This document shows, in pieces, positions 1 to 12,129 of a stretch of DNA of 64,000 nucleotides. This DNA is from Notospermus geniculatus. Lineage: Eukaryota > Nemertea > Pilidiophora > Heteronemertea > Lineidae. The stretch's first letter is position 1; every line of letters begins with the position of its first letter. The DNA is taken from the NCBI GenBank assembly GCA_002633025.1, contig NMRB01000393.1, positions 103,806 to 167,805 of the forward strand. Reading direction: 5' to 3'. A program made the translations under genes and the position numbers. A model generated the notes under the pieces. It was not told the DNA's origin and did no database searches. It saw nothing but the letters and a program-made list of their open reading frames with translations.

Positions 1-830
1 TGCTCCTAACAGATGCTGTTGCAAAAGGGTTAAAGTGAATCAAGCCGAAGAATTGCTTATTTGCTGTTCTGTGTGTGGCAAATTGTTGTCATTAACCTGC
101 CTGCCTGAGGACAAAGGTTGTTTGCATCGGCAAGATTTGCCCCAGCCGCTTATCTCAGAATCTCAAAGGGCTGCACATCTCGTGGGGAATGGGAGGCGGG
201 TCACAGTGCAGTGGCATTGAGGAAGTAACTGGCCTGTATTTTGTTGGTGGAACTGAGAGGGATTACCGTGGTATTTCTGGGGGTTCCCCTTTCAATCAAT
301 ATGATAGGTGTAAAGAATCATCTTAGGTGATTACAACACTGAAGTCAACATCCCTACTTTGTATTATCCCTGACAAGTGTCTATAAACCCTGTGCTGTTG
401 TTGGACGCTCCTGACTCAACCCATCTCATTCTGTGCTCTGATAGGCAATTACCTTCATTATTTCATACGAGATACAATCCCTGGTGTTTATATTTAGATG
501 CCTTTAGACAGGAGTGGTGTTTCATTGCAAATGATACGCGTAGGCAGAGAAATAAGGAAAGAAAGGTAGCGCACTAAGCCAGCAGCATTAACTTCGCTAA
601 AAATGCGTGGTGTTGGTCAGATGGCATTTCTTCTGGAAGATTGAAAATTCATTTGAGTAGGTATTGATGAGTCATTCCTTGAAGAAGTGTGGGTGTGTTG
701 AATTGAATGACACACTTAAATTACATGGTCTCAAAAAACTGTTGCTGTAATCTGGCGAATTTGTTGCCGTGTCTTCTAACATGATATTTGACCTTGAGTG
801 GTAAACAAATCTATCCTTCCATCATTTCAG
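1..830. other. Non-coding stretch upstream of first phosphatase exon
   Basis: No convincing exon was found here. Short open frames exist (for example 377-577) but none has splice sites with a matching phase or recognisable protein features. It is most likely an intron of the phosphatase gene that continues to the left of the window, because the first recognised exon (831-998) starts in phase 0 directly after an acceptor and contains no obvious signal peptide. Confidence 0.5.
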
Positions 831-3800
831 CCTATAAATACCATTGAGATGTACATATTATCAGGTGACACGCCAGGCGATGGCCATCGGTTCGTATCAG
901 CCAAGGATATCTTGGCAAAATTGGCAGCTTCTAATATCATCACGACAGAACGAACCGTGCAGTTAGATGCACAGCAGCCGAAAGCACTGCCTCAGCAGGT
1001 ATGTGTACTAAATGGTTCAAGTCTTCCTAATAGGTTGGATGACATAAATTGAAAATAGTCATTGCAATAGTCAGTTCAACAGGGCCTTATTCGAGACGTG
1101 TTCTGTTCTTAGAGAAGTATACCAGAAAATGCCAACTTTTGTAAAGTGTTACTGCAAAAGTACTGTTGAAAAGACAGAGTCGAGACTGTTTTCGACATTT
1201 GTAATGCAGAATTGTGAAGGCCTTTGAAGTCCTTATTTTCTATGTTCTTGGGATGCGTGCCGTTAGTGCAGAGGCCCTCCGAAAGAGTGTGTTTATCTAT
1301 CCCCTTTGAAAACGATGTCGTAATACACTTAAGAGTTCCCTCAGAATAGTAGAATTTGTTTTCCTGTTGATCAAAGCTATGGTTATAAAATGAGAACATG
1401 AAAGGCCACCCCGCCAAGTTTATAAAGGCATGTTATTAGTACCGGTAAGGGTATTTGTAGGCAGTTTTACGCCTCTCTTGAATACCTGCTTTTGTTTTTA
1501 CCGAGGTGAAATATTTTCCAGGCTCCAGAACCTGGCTCGCCCTCTTCCCACCAATTTTGGCGCCAAACATGGTTCCCATACGCTGCAGCTGGCATCGCTG
1601 CATGTCTTTTAATCATCATATTAGGCATTGTAAGTATACAGAATGTTGTCGAGAATACAGAGGCATGAAGGCTGCAGGAATGTGGCTCAGGTGTTAAAAG
1701 GGTCTTTACGAGTGCTCCAAAGGCCGCCCTCGACAATTTTGTCTTAACATTGATCAGGGGCACCTGCATCAAACACACTCAAAAGCAGGATATCTTCACC
1801 CAGGAGTATGCCAGTGTTCTTTCGTAGAATATCAACATTTCATCGTCATCTTACTTCAGTATCTACTGTGGACATACAGGGAGTGACATTATGTTATGGT
1901 ATCTTTAAACAAAAGGTGGCTTAATCTGGTTAAGATACTTGAAATTGCAGTGTTGTGGCATCCTGAAAGCAATAGTTTTAATTCCTACTTTTTCTACCAG
2001 GTGATTTGTTATGTAAGATATCGAAAGAAAAAGTTAGCGGAGGCAAACCAGCGTCCGACACATATTTGTCTCTATCCGGTTGCCATGCCTGACGTGCGAC
2101 AAACATCACCGGTTCAACCTGAGGGGCAGCAGTATTACGTGGCTCAGGCGTGCGTGACGCCAGTTCCAGCACAACCACCCATTCGGATACGGGCAAAAGG
2201 TTTACTTGAGAGGTAACTGATTAGTAACGGATCTGGTAGCGGTAATTTTGAATCGACTTTCCGAGCTTCAGTTTCTTTCGCTGCAGATATGATAGAGGGA
2301 CATCTCGTTCTCTGAGCTTGGGAGGGGGTGGTGCTGAGCTGCTTTTCTGTCTGAATTCTTGCATGAGTTCTTGTATTAATTCATTTCATAACATGTGGGT
2401 AGAATTATTTGAATTTTAAGTGATTGTTGTTACATAATTGTGAAAGGGGTGAGGAACCAAGCATATACTATTACTACTTGCTCATAATTTGTATCTATAT
2501 TGTTGTGAAATCCAGTGTCTTGATGTATACTATACACTGCTCAACAGAACCAGTCATTGTGACACAAAGTGTTGTCAATTTTATTGTGGTCTTGTAAACA
2601 TCTGAATCTTATGTTGTACGTAGAACGTAACTCGTGTACTTTGTTGGAAATGCAATGTTACTGTGGGTCAGTATCTTCCAGTCAGAACACAGAAAACTGA
2701 TGGCTTGAAGTGAAGGCTTCTACATGTATTCTACTAGCAACTGAAATGACCTGCCTGCCATAGGTTTAGTCTCTGGAGACTGCCGTTAAATTTGAAGTCT
2801 ATACGGTAATTTTGGGCATCAAGAGTTAAATAGGAGCCTTTAGTTTATAGTCACTTTGATGTGAGGTTTTGTACAGAATAATATACTGGCCTTGAGTAGT
2901 TTCTTCTCTTCTGCTTCGTGCTTTGCTTGCGAGCATATAAGTCTCCAGGAGGTGGAGAACTTACCCCTTTACTTGTCATGTAGACTTGGGATGCATTTCA
3001 TCCGATTCAGCCATAGTGAGCCTAAGTGCTTGCTCAATGTTCAACATTGTTGTGTGACCAATACATGTGCATGTACTAGCAATGTAAATGGGACAGTTAA
3101 TTAGCATTTACCGCATGGTGAGCTGAATCGGATTGAGTATAAAACAGGGCCGACCGCCAAGAAACTCTGATAGCACTAACAGTGCCTAACAGAGAGGTAT
3201 GCAATGCCTTTTACCATTACAGAATTTCTCTGTTAGGGCCTATTAGTGGTATCTGAGATTTTTGGTTGTCGGCCCAGGCCTTTAACTGCCTGTGATAGTC
3301 TTCTCCCTATCTGTTTGGAAATGGACCTGACTGCGAATCAAACCCATGACCTTATGTCACGATATTTTCACTGTACCACTTTGACTGCCCTGATTGATGC
3401 AAAAGTACAAGAAAATATTCCAATGGTGGTATTCTCCAACCTCCTGGAACTATCAGGTAGAAGGGAAAGTCTTGATTATTGTATCTGTTTCCTACTGGGT
3501 GATGGTTCTGTTGAGTTTAATCAAGACCACATTAATTAGCAAAAGTTACATGGTATTGTCTTTGCAGTAGACGTGGCTCTAGCGCCTCCCTCACAATTGA
3601 CCTGACTCCCACGGTCGATGTGGCCAAAAGTGGATCCCCACCAAGAGAGAGGTAAGCCGCTCCCAACACATTGTCTATCATGAAATGAAATGAGCACTGG
3701 TCCTTACATTGAGTTTCATCGGCGAGAATGGGTGGGCTTATGAATTTCAGCCATTGTCTTTACACTCTAATATAACTTCTTGCTTTCTCATTTCCAGTCC

Positions 3801-6377
3801 TTCCAGAGAATACCTCCTGTCTGCAGGGTACAGAATGACGCGAAAACAATTAAGGAAATGTTTAAAAAATCTCAAACCTCTATACGATGAGTTCTGGGTA
3901 GGTTCTTAAATCTTATCTCACGGCATCTGAAAATCAGATGTAAAGGGATTTGAACAAACTTCATTACTTGCTCTTCATTTGTTATTAAACTCCCTCAGAC
4001 CTCTGTCTCCATTTTCACTGTTTCCAGGAAATCCCTATGAACCATCCAGATCATGTGAATGTAGCAGGCGCAGGGTTAAAAAATCGTTACAAAACTATAT
4101 TACCAAGTAAGTGGTAGCTTCATTTATTTAAGTATTTGAAATGTAGTGAAGCCGTCATCCATTATTAAGTGCGGATTTTACCAGTGATCATAAGTGAAGG
4201 TTGTTCGTCATATTCCTTGAAATACAAACATTAATTTACCGTACTCTTATTCTTTTTCAGATGAACATAGTAGAATTGTTTTAGAAGAATTAGAAAATGA
4301 CGTATTGACAACATATGTAAATGCCAATTCTATACGGGTGAGTGTCTATGTTCAGATGGGACTTTTCTTGGGAAGTTTTGTGCAGTTTCAGGGACGGCGT
4401 GATCCAGAATGAACTGTGACAAATACAGCTGTTTTCTCACTGAAACAGCCTGTCTGTATCATGTAGCTAGTGCGTACACTCTGGCACTTATAATACTGGC
4501 AATTGAACGGGGAACCTTAGCAGTGATAGGCACTGATGTTTCCACTGCACCACAACGACCGCCCAACAGAATTTGTCCTCGTCATTTCCGTTGGTCATAT
4601 TTCCAGGGTTACGCGGGGGAGGAAAAAGCTTACATAGCAACACAAGGTCCCATTTCCAACACGGTATGTGACTTCTGGCGCATGCTGTGGCAGGAGAAGA
4701 TACCGTGTGTCATCATGATCACAAAACTTATGGAGAAGGGGAAGATGAAATGCGAACAGTACTTCCCACTGACCCCCGCTGAGGGGACGCACACGTACAA
4801 TGATATTCATGTGCGTGTGACGGGCATCACAATCAAAGACGGGTATGAGATCAGGGAACTTGCTGTCACAGTAAGTTTGAATGAAATCATGATTGCTGTT
4901 GTATTTATACCTTGTGCATCAGTAGCCATTCTCATATAATAACCGAAGTCGTCCTCCAGGAATTTAGCAAATTTTCGATCCCAACCGGGGTCTTCTTCAG
5001 GCTGGCACTTTCAAGTCGAGCTACCAGAAGTATAATTATACTTCTGGTAGCTCGACTTCACTTGAAAGTGCCAGCCTGAAGACGACCCCGGTTGGGGTCA
5101 AACATTTGCTAAATTTCTGGAGGATGACTTCGGATATTATATAATTTTGTGTGTCACCTTTGTGCTCTAGTTTTGGAGCAGCCATTCTTAGTGTTTGTAA
5201 ATGCTAAACATAACTTACCGGTACTACATTGTAGCACAGTGGAACCTCCCTTGGCAGCCACCTCTTCCAAGAGGACACCTCTCTGTTAATGACACCAAAG
5301 TTTGGTCCCAAATTTATCATATGTACATGTATTCTTAATTTTGATCTCTGTAGTCAGGACACCTCTCAATTAAGGACAAAAATCACCAGTCCTAAATGTG
5401 TACCGGTACCAGCTGTACATTGTTTAGAGCTTATGCGAAAATTGCACTCAGCAACAGAACCACGGCACAGTGCTGACATCTACTGGGTCAGTTATTAACT
5501 GAATATATTCCTTTCGCCTTCAGAATGATACGTACTTAAACGAAGAGAGAGTCATTTTACATTACTGGTACACGACTTGGCCGGACCACAAAACACCTGA
5601 CTCACCAAGACAGTTACTTCATATGGTCGCAGAAGTGGAGAAAATGAGATATGATCATGAAAATGACAAAGCAAAGGGGCCAGTTGCTGTTCATTGCAGG
5701 TATGAATATTTGGGAAGTTCTGTCATGGACGCGAATGTGGGGGGGGGGGGGGGGGGNGTACTTCATCTGAATCACTAACAGCAGTACCTATAACTGTTTG
5801 GTGCCTGTCCATGTGCAATTTTCTTGTGTGAGTTTGCTCTCTATGGCAAAAACAAAAAATGTTGCATTGCCCATCAAGAACCAACTCGCACAAGAAAATT
5901 CTCCATTAGTTCTGTGAAGATTGACAGTGACAGAAACCACAGTGCTTCCATTCAAAACGGATCTACAGAAGTTTGCATTTCTACTTGCAGTGCTGGTATT
6001 GGTAGAACAGGGTGTTTTATAGCAATCAGTATTGGAGTTCGTCAGTTACGAGAGGAACAAATGATTGATGTGTTAGGTATAGTTTGCCAGATGCGTTTAG
6101 ACAGGTAAGGAGCCTCTTTGTACTGTCTTGGACACCTGGCGTGGGCTTTTTTCAATTTTTTCCTTCTCTTACCTTGACCTTGTAAACTTGTATCAATCTC
6201 AAAGATGCTGAATGCATCTGGTCTTCTCATTATTTCAGTATTGTCAAAGATAAATTTTGTTTTTGCTTCTATTTCAGGGGAGGGATGGTTCAGAATAGTG
6301 AACAGTACGAATTTGTCCACCGAGCACTTTGTATGTTTGAGAAAACACTACCACAAACTTCCCCTAGTGGAGATTGA
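831..6377 (+). CDS. PTPRR: Receptor-type protein tyrosine phosphatase, PTPRR/PTPN5/PTPN7 (KIM-PTP) group; 5' partial
   Basis: Exons with consistent phase: 831-998, 1522-1629, 2001-2212, 3568-3651, 3798-3897, 4028-4106, 4261-4337, 4607-4870, 5524-5699, 5991-6104, 6278-6377 (TGA 6375-6377). Exon 831-998 encodes an unrecognised extracellular piece. Exon 1522-1629 holds the membrane span (AAAGIAACLLIIILGI), followed by a basic RYRKKK stop-transfer at 2001. Exon 3568-3651 encodes a kinase-interaction motif, SRRGSSASLTIDLT, the hallmark that lets this group bind and dephosphorylate ERK/p38 MAP kinases; its RRGS serine is the site PKA phosphorylates in relatives. The catalytic domain shows KNRY (pTyr loop), WPDHKTPDS (WPD loop) and HCSAGIGRTG, with the nucleophilic cysteine at 5695-5697 just before an intron, then QNSEQYEFVH. 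All catalytic residues are present. The receptor-like layout favours PTPRR over cytosolic PTPN7. Upstream exons lie outside the window or were missed. Confidence 0.93.
4936..5142. mobile_element. Foldback (hairpin) MITE, copy 1, in a phosphatase intron
   Basis: Nearly perfect inverted repeat: the left arm begins near 4940 (ACCGAAGTCGTCCTCCAG), holds CCCCAACCGGGGTC-like words, and is mirrored from about 5040 to 5140. It matches in design, and partly in sequence, the hairpins at 26987-27214 and 32788-32982. It sits in the intron between exons 4607-4870 and 5524-5699. Confidence 0.8.
5235..5405 (+). repeat. Interspersed repeat, ACAGTGGAACCTC family, copy 1
   Basis: Starts with ACAGTGGAACCTCCC and contains repeated words such as GACACCTCTC, TCAATTAAGGACA and CAGTCCTAAA. 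The same succession of words is found at 7636-7830, 8696-8865, 45725-45865 and 46170-46300. Probably a degenerate non-autonomous transposon; class not determined. Confidence 0.65.
5741..5757. other. Poly-G run ending in N (assembly break)
   Basis: A long run of G followed by a single N in the intron 5700-5990. Like the N at 29391, which follows a poly-C run, it marks a sequencing stop at a homopolymer. No coding sequence is lost, because the flanking exons join in frame. Confidence 0.8.
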
Positions 6378-7635
6378 CAGTAGCATTCTACCGTTAGCCA
6401 GCTTTAAACTTCCACTGACAGCTATGCCATATGGAGATGAGTGTTTGGTAATCTGGATTCATTTTGGCCAACTTTCAATTTGGCGAGTTCTACTGCAATT
6501 TGCTGAGTAACTAACAGAATGCAAATCTATTGACATGTTTCTCTGTTTGATTAGCATTGAGACCATTTATCAGGGCAAAGCTTTATTGGTTTTCATCAAA
6601 TTCAGGAACTTTATCATGGAAATATACGAAGCGTCCGCTCCGAGGTTGTGTACCTTTAGTTGGTATGTGTGAGTGAGAAACTTACCATTGTCCTGAAGGA
6701 TTGGTGCGTCGGGTGAAGAGCGTTGACAATCCTTGCAGCAAAGTTGCTAATCTTATTCCTCGAGCATAGATATCTTGCCTGGTGATTGCAAACTTCATGG
6801 ATGGGTAATGGTTGTGGATTTTATACTTCAGTTCATTTCCTCGGTCTTGGTCCTGCTGGGTGGGTGTCGCAGAAGACAAGCGTATGTTGATTTCATGTTT
6901 AAAATGGAGGTCGAATATACATCGGAACAATCTGGTGAATATTTCAATATCATTTGATGAAAGGGTAGACTTTACTCACCCATCATGGCCGAGACAGAGT
7001 AGAAGGACTTGGGAAAAGGTTATGGCTGGTCCAGGGTTTTTGTTGAGTAGGGGTTGGGGTGGGGTGGGGGTTGGGTGATATTCTTGCATTATACTGTCTA
7101 AATCAACGAAAATGCCAATTTGTGATAATTGTAAAGAAAAACATAGTGCAATAATGTAAAAATATGTACAGAAACCCAACTTTGGTTCACGATTTTATTT
7201 TGAAATTTTGCTGCATTTCAACTTGTGAAGTGTTGACGTTATGTTTGCTGCCATAAATATCTATTTTTGCCTCGGTGTGTGTTAGAATCGAATCCTTNGG
7301 GGGACTGCTTAAAACTAGTCATGGTTCGATGGAACTTTGTCCAACTATCTTGCTCTCAATGAACACTTTTCCTCTTGCTAACAGTACAAGGGGAGGGGGA
7401 GTTGGGTACCTTTCACACTTCTTGTTTGGTACCATTTCTTCTACACTGTGCATAAAGGCAATAAGTGTTGTTGAAAAAAGCTTAAGATAATAAAGTTTGT
7501 GGTACTTACCTGATACCATATAGTAAATCACTTTAAGACAAATCGTCCTTTAGAAACTCACCCTATTATACTTCCTTAATACTGGGTGTTGAAAAAGTTG
7601 GGCACAGGTGCAGTCGCGAGTTTTGTTTGACAATG

Positions 7636-7830
7636 ATGTGGCTAGGGATGTATGAAATGCATGTGGAAAGTCTGAGCTCAGAGTCCTCAACTGGGGGACA
7701 CCTCTCTTCAACGGGCAACCAAGCTCATTCCCTAAGCATTTTGACCTCTACTATCAAGTCACCTCTCAATTATAAGGACAGTCTCTGTCAGGCCCAAAGG
7801 TGCTCTTGATAGACAGGTTCCACTGTGTGA
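7636..7830 (+). repeat. ACAGTGGAACCTC-family repeat, copy 2
   Basis: Contains GGGGACACCTCTC, TTTTGACCTCTACTATCAAG, CTCAATTATAAGGACAG, then CCCAAAGGTGCTC and the closing GACAGGTTCCACTGTGT, the inverted form of the family's opening word. This suggests terminal inversion of the element. Confidence 0.6.
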
Positions 7831-8695
7831 TAATGACGCTAGTCTCAATCGTGTGCACCTGACATTAGAACCAGGCCATACAAGCTTCTCAGCTGTGCCA
7901 TACTTTTTCACCCCAATTTATTCAAGCATTTCCATTTTAGCTGTGATCAAGTGTTGAAATTTCACCAATATAATTTATATGATAGAATCATATTTCTGTT
8001 AAATTCTGTATTCTTTGTTGGAGAAATTATCTACGGTAAGTCATTGGCAGACTTACAGCACTGTTATTAAGAAAACTTCTACATGCCAATATTCTATTGG
8101 AATATGGCAAAAAAAGTCTTGTACACAGCAACAGTGATATGTTGTTAATTTTAACTGTTAAGTCTACTCTTCTTATACCACAGTCGTGATAAGTATAGAT
8201 GTTATTGCTAGTTGAAGTTTGATGATATATGTTGTAAAAACCACTACATTTCGGGGTCCAAAAGGCCAGCCAGCAGTCATAACTTCGGTGAGGCATTGAC
8301 AGAGGATGGACGTCATTGAGAAAAGATCGATTTTGCAAAGTCTTTTGATGCCCTGCCTCATTCCACAGTGTTGAAACATGCATTTTTCAAAGACAGATTA
8401 AATGCCCTTACAAGCTATCTCACAATATACATGCTCATTTTACCTCAGTGTGCCATTTTTCGTAACCTTTTGTGTCCATCTACTAGTATGTCAATCGCAC
8501 AAATGGCCATCGCTTGAATATGCATGTTCATACATACACTGAAGTTTCACTGATTTCATGATCATCACATCAAGACTTGGACGATAAGCTATTTACAGCA
8601 GATAGCACACACCATCAATAATTTATTCCTTGTTATGTTCATATTGACTGTCGCCTCCAATGGGATTCAATGCAACTGTGGATTAGTTCTCGGGA

Positions 8696-8865
8696 ATACA
8701 ATGGAACCTCTCTATTAAGGACGCCTTGAGGACCAACAGATGCTGTCCTGAATTGAGAGGAGTCCTTATTACAGAAGTCAAAATGAATACAAATTACTTA
8801 GTCGGGATTGAAAGTTGCTGGCCTTCTCAGAGGTGTCGGCTAAGGAAGGTTCCACTCTATTTCAC
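8696..8865 (+). repeat. ACAGTGGAACCTC-family repeat, copy 3
   Basis: Opens with ACAATGGAACCTCTCTATTA and AAGGACGCC and closes with AAGGAAGGTTCCACTCTA. Opening and closing words are roughly inverted relative to each other, as in copy 2. Confidence 0.6.
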
Positions 8866-9055
8866 TTCACGTACTGGGTAGTTCGTTGCCAGCCTTTCAA
8901 TCAAGACATGATTTACCAAACCTCGTGTCAGAAGAAAATCTTTTCATTCTTAAACAGCTACCAAATTATTCCTTCCTTGAGCACATGTAATGTTAACTTG
9001 GCTGATTTGTATTGTGATTTTTGAAATTTGGGCTTCCATTTCGATTCTGGTGGAA

Positions 9056-9288
9056 TACTGTAAAGCAGGAAAATTTCGCGGGCAGGAAATTTTCGCGAAT
9101 TTCGCGAGAGTATATGAGTCGCGAAAATTTCCTGTCGCGAATATGAGTACACGCAAGTGACAAATACGGTCCGTGAAAAAAAAAATGAAAAAAATGGCAG
9201 AGACTCGCGAAAATATCCTGCCGTGAATATGTCTATAATTCTTGATTCGCGAAGATTTCCAGCCGCGAAATTATCTTGCTTTACAGTA
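9056..9288. mobile_element. TIR MITE with TACTGTAAAGC termini
   Basis: About 233 bp with terminal inverted repeats: left TACTGTAAAGCAGGAAAATT..., right complement TACTGTAAAGCAAGATAATT.... The interior is built from repeated TTCGCGAA / CGCGAAAATTTCCTG words in both orientations. No coding capacity; non-autonomous DNA transposon. Confidence 0.8.
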
Positions 9289-12129
9289 CTTGATGAAAGG
9301 TTTTGGTATGAACTATCTGTACTTGTGATCTTGACGGTCTAAATTCCCAGTTAGACCAGTGGTGTTCACACATTTCCGTGATTTAATATCATGTTTTCAT
9401 TTATGTGCAATCAATGACGTGTTGTTACATTACTGTGATGGTTGAAAATAGACAATTATAAATGTGTTGTATATCATCATGTAAATACATAAGAAGAGAC
9501 TTTGTACAGCATTAGCGGTGTTTTTACATCTTTGTTGCACAAATATTGTTGTCCTTTTTGGGTGTGATTCTCACTGCCATGAGTTTCTGTCAGGCATCCT
9601 ACTGGTTTGTGTGGGACTATGAGATGGGGGATGGAAGTTGTGAACATTTTGTAGAGATAGCAAAACTTCAAACCCATTCTTTACATTAGACTGTTCTCCA
9701 GCATTGCTTGTTGTTTAACCTATCTTTATTGTGATCGATCTCCATGATATGGGAGCATCGAATATACCGGTACTTCACCTGGGGGTAGGGCATCTCTTGT
9801 AGCATTTTTGAACCCAAATTGGAGTACAAACTTGGATGGAATATGATTTCTCCGCTGAATTTTCTCAGTTCCTCTCAACATTTCATGATTCTCTTAGTCC
9901 TTCATAACGCCAGCCACCCCACTGCATTTTGTGTTTATGATCCTCCCACATATGTATTAATGTTACGAATATACAAACATGTAAATAGATGTTGTGTAAG
10001 TATTTTGCACCAAATATAACAAAATGTATATTCTTGCATTTAGCCCCATAAATTGTTGTTAAATACTGTTTTTAAGTTACCAATGTGGACAACATCTATT
10101 TTGCACTATCCATGCAGTCTGGCATTGCATTAAATTAAGTATTATGACTATACTTTCTGTACAGACTTTTTGGCAGCGCCAGTGTCAGGTGTCAACATAA
10201 TTTTCAGGTTGGACTAGTTCACTGTGTCTTCACAACATACACAAATACATGTACATTACATGTGTGCTGTTATTTGTCTCCATCAAACAAGAACACAAAG
10301 ATTCACCGTCTCTATTGCATGAAGACCAAGTACGACTGGTGTAGAACCTGGAACCTGAAAGGTGACAGTCACCGATATTTCCATTGCAGTTAATGGCATC
10401 AAGTAAATTAAGAAACCACAAGCCTGAAATCCATAAAATGTTGTATCCCTGAAGTTAGAGTAAAATGATCTGGCAATTTTGGACTCCATTTTTAATTTGA
10501 CAGAGTTGAAAATGTTTTAAAATTCGGCTGACAAGACTGGCCAAAAAACAGTCATTCAAATTTATGATCGTTTAGTCAGTCACTATGTGATGCTTCATTT
10601 ATATTCATTCATAGCCAATACTGAGTTCATATAGCCTTGATTAACTACTGACTAGAATGAACTCTCCTTGGCTGTGTAATAGTGCACTGTGTCAGATGAT
10701 TATTCTGCCCTAGTTATATGTGTGTGTACATAGTCATGTAAATATGTGTATAATGTATATGATGTTGATTGTATAACTTGTCATGTGTGATTTCATCAAT
10801 ATGCAGGAAAATGTTACAATTATTAACACTAAATGATGATTATTATTATGTAAATGTATGATATAGTTTCTGCGGATTCAGTCAAGATTATATTTTTGCG
10901 AGAAAGATTTTATTTATTCAGGTTAATATTGTTGTGAGGAGTTGTTGGGGGGGGGGGTCTACTGAATAACAATGACTTCAGTTTTTACCTAGTAAGACTG
11001 AGTCCGAAATTGTTTCATTCAAATTCATTTTCCAACAAACGCTTGGCATATATCTAATGAATCAAACTGTATTCATGACTAGAATTGAAGAATTTAATTT
11101 CCCTCTCTAGTTCTTACTTTCAGATTGCCACTGGATGAGCCACCGTTGTTCAGTTCCCCACAGAAAAAAGCATTTATATAATTTCCGGCAAAGCATTGAG
11201 CTGATTATTTATTTCAGTTAAAGCTGTTGGAAGCGGACTTTGCCACCTTGGAGGACTCATCGAGGTCATTTCTCAGCTTGCTCAGAAAAAAATCATTCTT
11301 TGAGTATTTCATGACAGTAAATTACCCAAAGGCGATCAGATTTCTCTGTTTTGTGCGATATATTCCAGGTTCGGGGTCTCCCTGTGCAATTACCTTGTTC
11401 ATTTGAGATGAGAGCTGCCCACACTGGCGCAGGCCTTGTCCCAGAGTAGAAATGAATGTACTTTGGCACTGTAAGGTTATGTATGAGTACCGGGTATTCT
11501 ATATCTTCTCCCATGCTCTGAACTTTGTCTTGTTCTTCATCCCGGTGTACAGTGTATGTTCCATTTTGTACGGTACACATGTTCAGTGTCTGTCCTTTTG
11601 TCTTGCTGTGAACTTCTGAGTAAGCTTTCTGTTTTCACTTAGGTTAGCAGAATGGAATCTGTATATCTAATTCTACATACCTGGAGTATCCAAGGTCTTA
11701 ACACCTTGCCCTCAAGTCTAGAGTGTTTCAGATTGCACATGTACGCCTCCTCTGTTGAAACTGTTAGTCACACCACATCTAGTGCAATAAACTGCATAGT
11801 TACATGTCTGAGTGTGAATAAATGCAGAATATAAAGAATATTAACGGTCTTTTGTGTTTTTGCCATCTTGCATGGTAGAAGTTACGTTTTGTAACTGACC
11901 TAGGAACACATGTTGCCCCTATGTCATGGCAGGTAGCCGTAGAGTAGCTCCAGATTTTGAAGACTAAAAATAAAGCGGAAAACCACACAATCAATTCAAT
12001 TTTGTGATTCATATTCATAAATTTCTTATACATGTACATGTAACATTATGATCCTTGATGATATTTTTGGCTAACAAAACGCAGTTGGTGGCATTCTAAT
12101 GCAAGTTTTCAACTGCTGAGATTTAGTCA

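Larger units (their letters stand above)
6378..12129. other. Phosphatase 3' UTR / gene-free spacer
   Basis: About 5.7 kb with no supported exon. The first part is probably 3' UTR of the phosphatase; AATAAA signals occur near 7490 and near 11817. It contains two copies of the ACAGTGGAACCTC repeat, one TIR MITE (9056-9288), a single N at 7298 and a poly-G run near 10950. Short open frames here lack splice support. Confidence 0.6.

Noticed and set aside
4409-4606. Extension of the phosphatase exon upstream of 4607
   Set aside because: The frame is open, but TTTCCAG ends at 4606 and homology to the phosphatase family starts exactly at 4607; the upstream part is intron.
4871-4939. Read-through of the phosphatase frame past 4870
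   Set aside because: A GTAAGT donor at 4871 and the correct phase at 5524 show it is intron.
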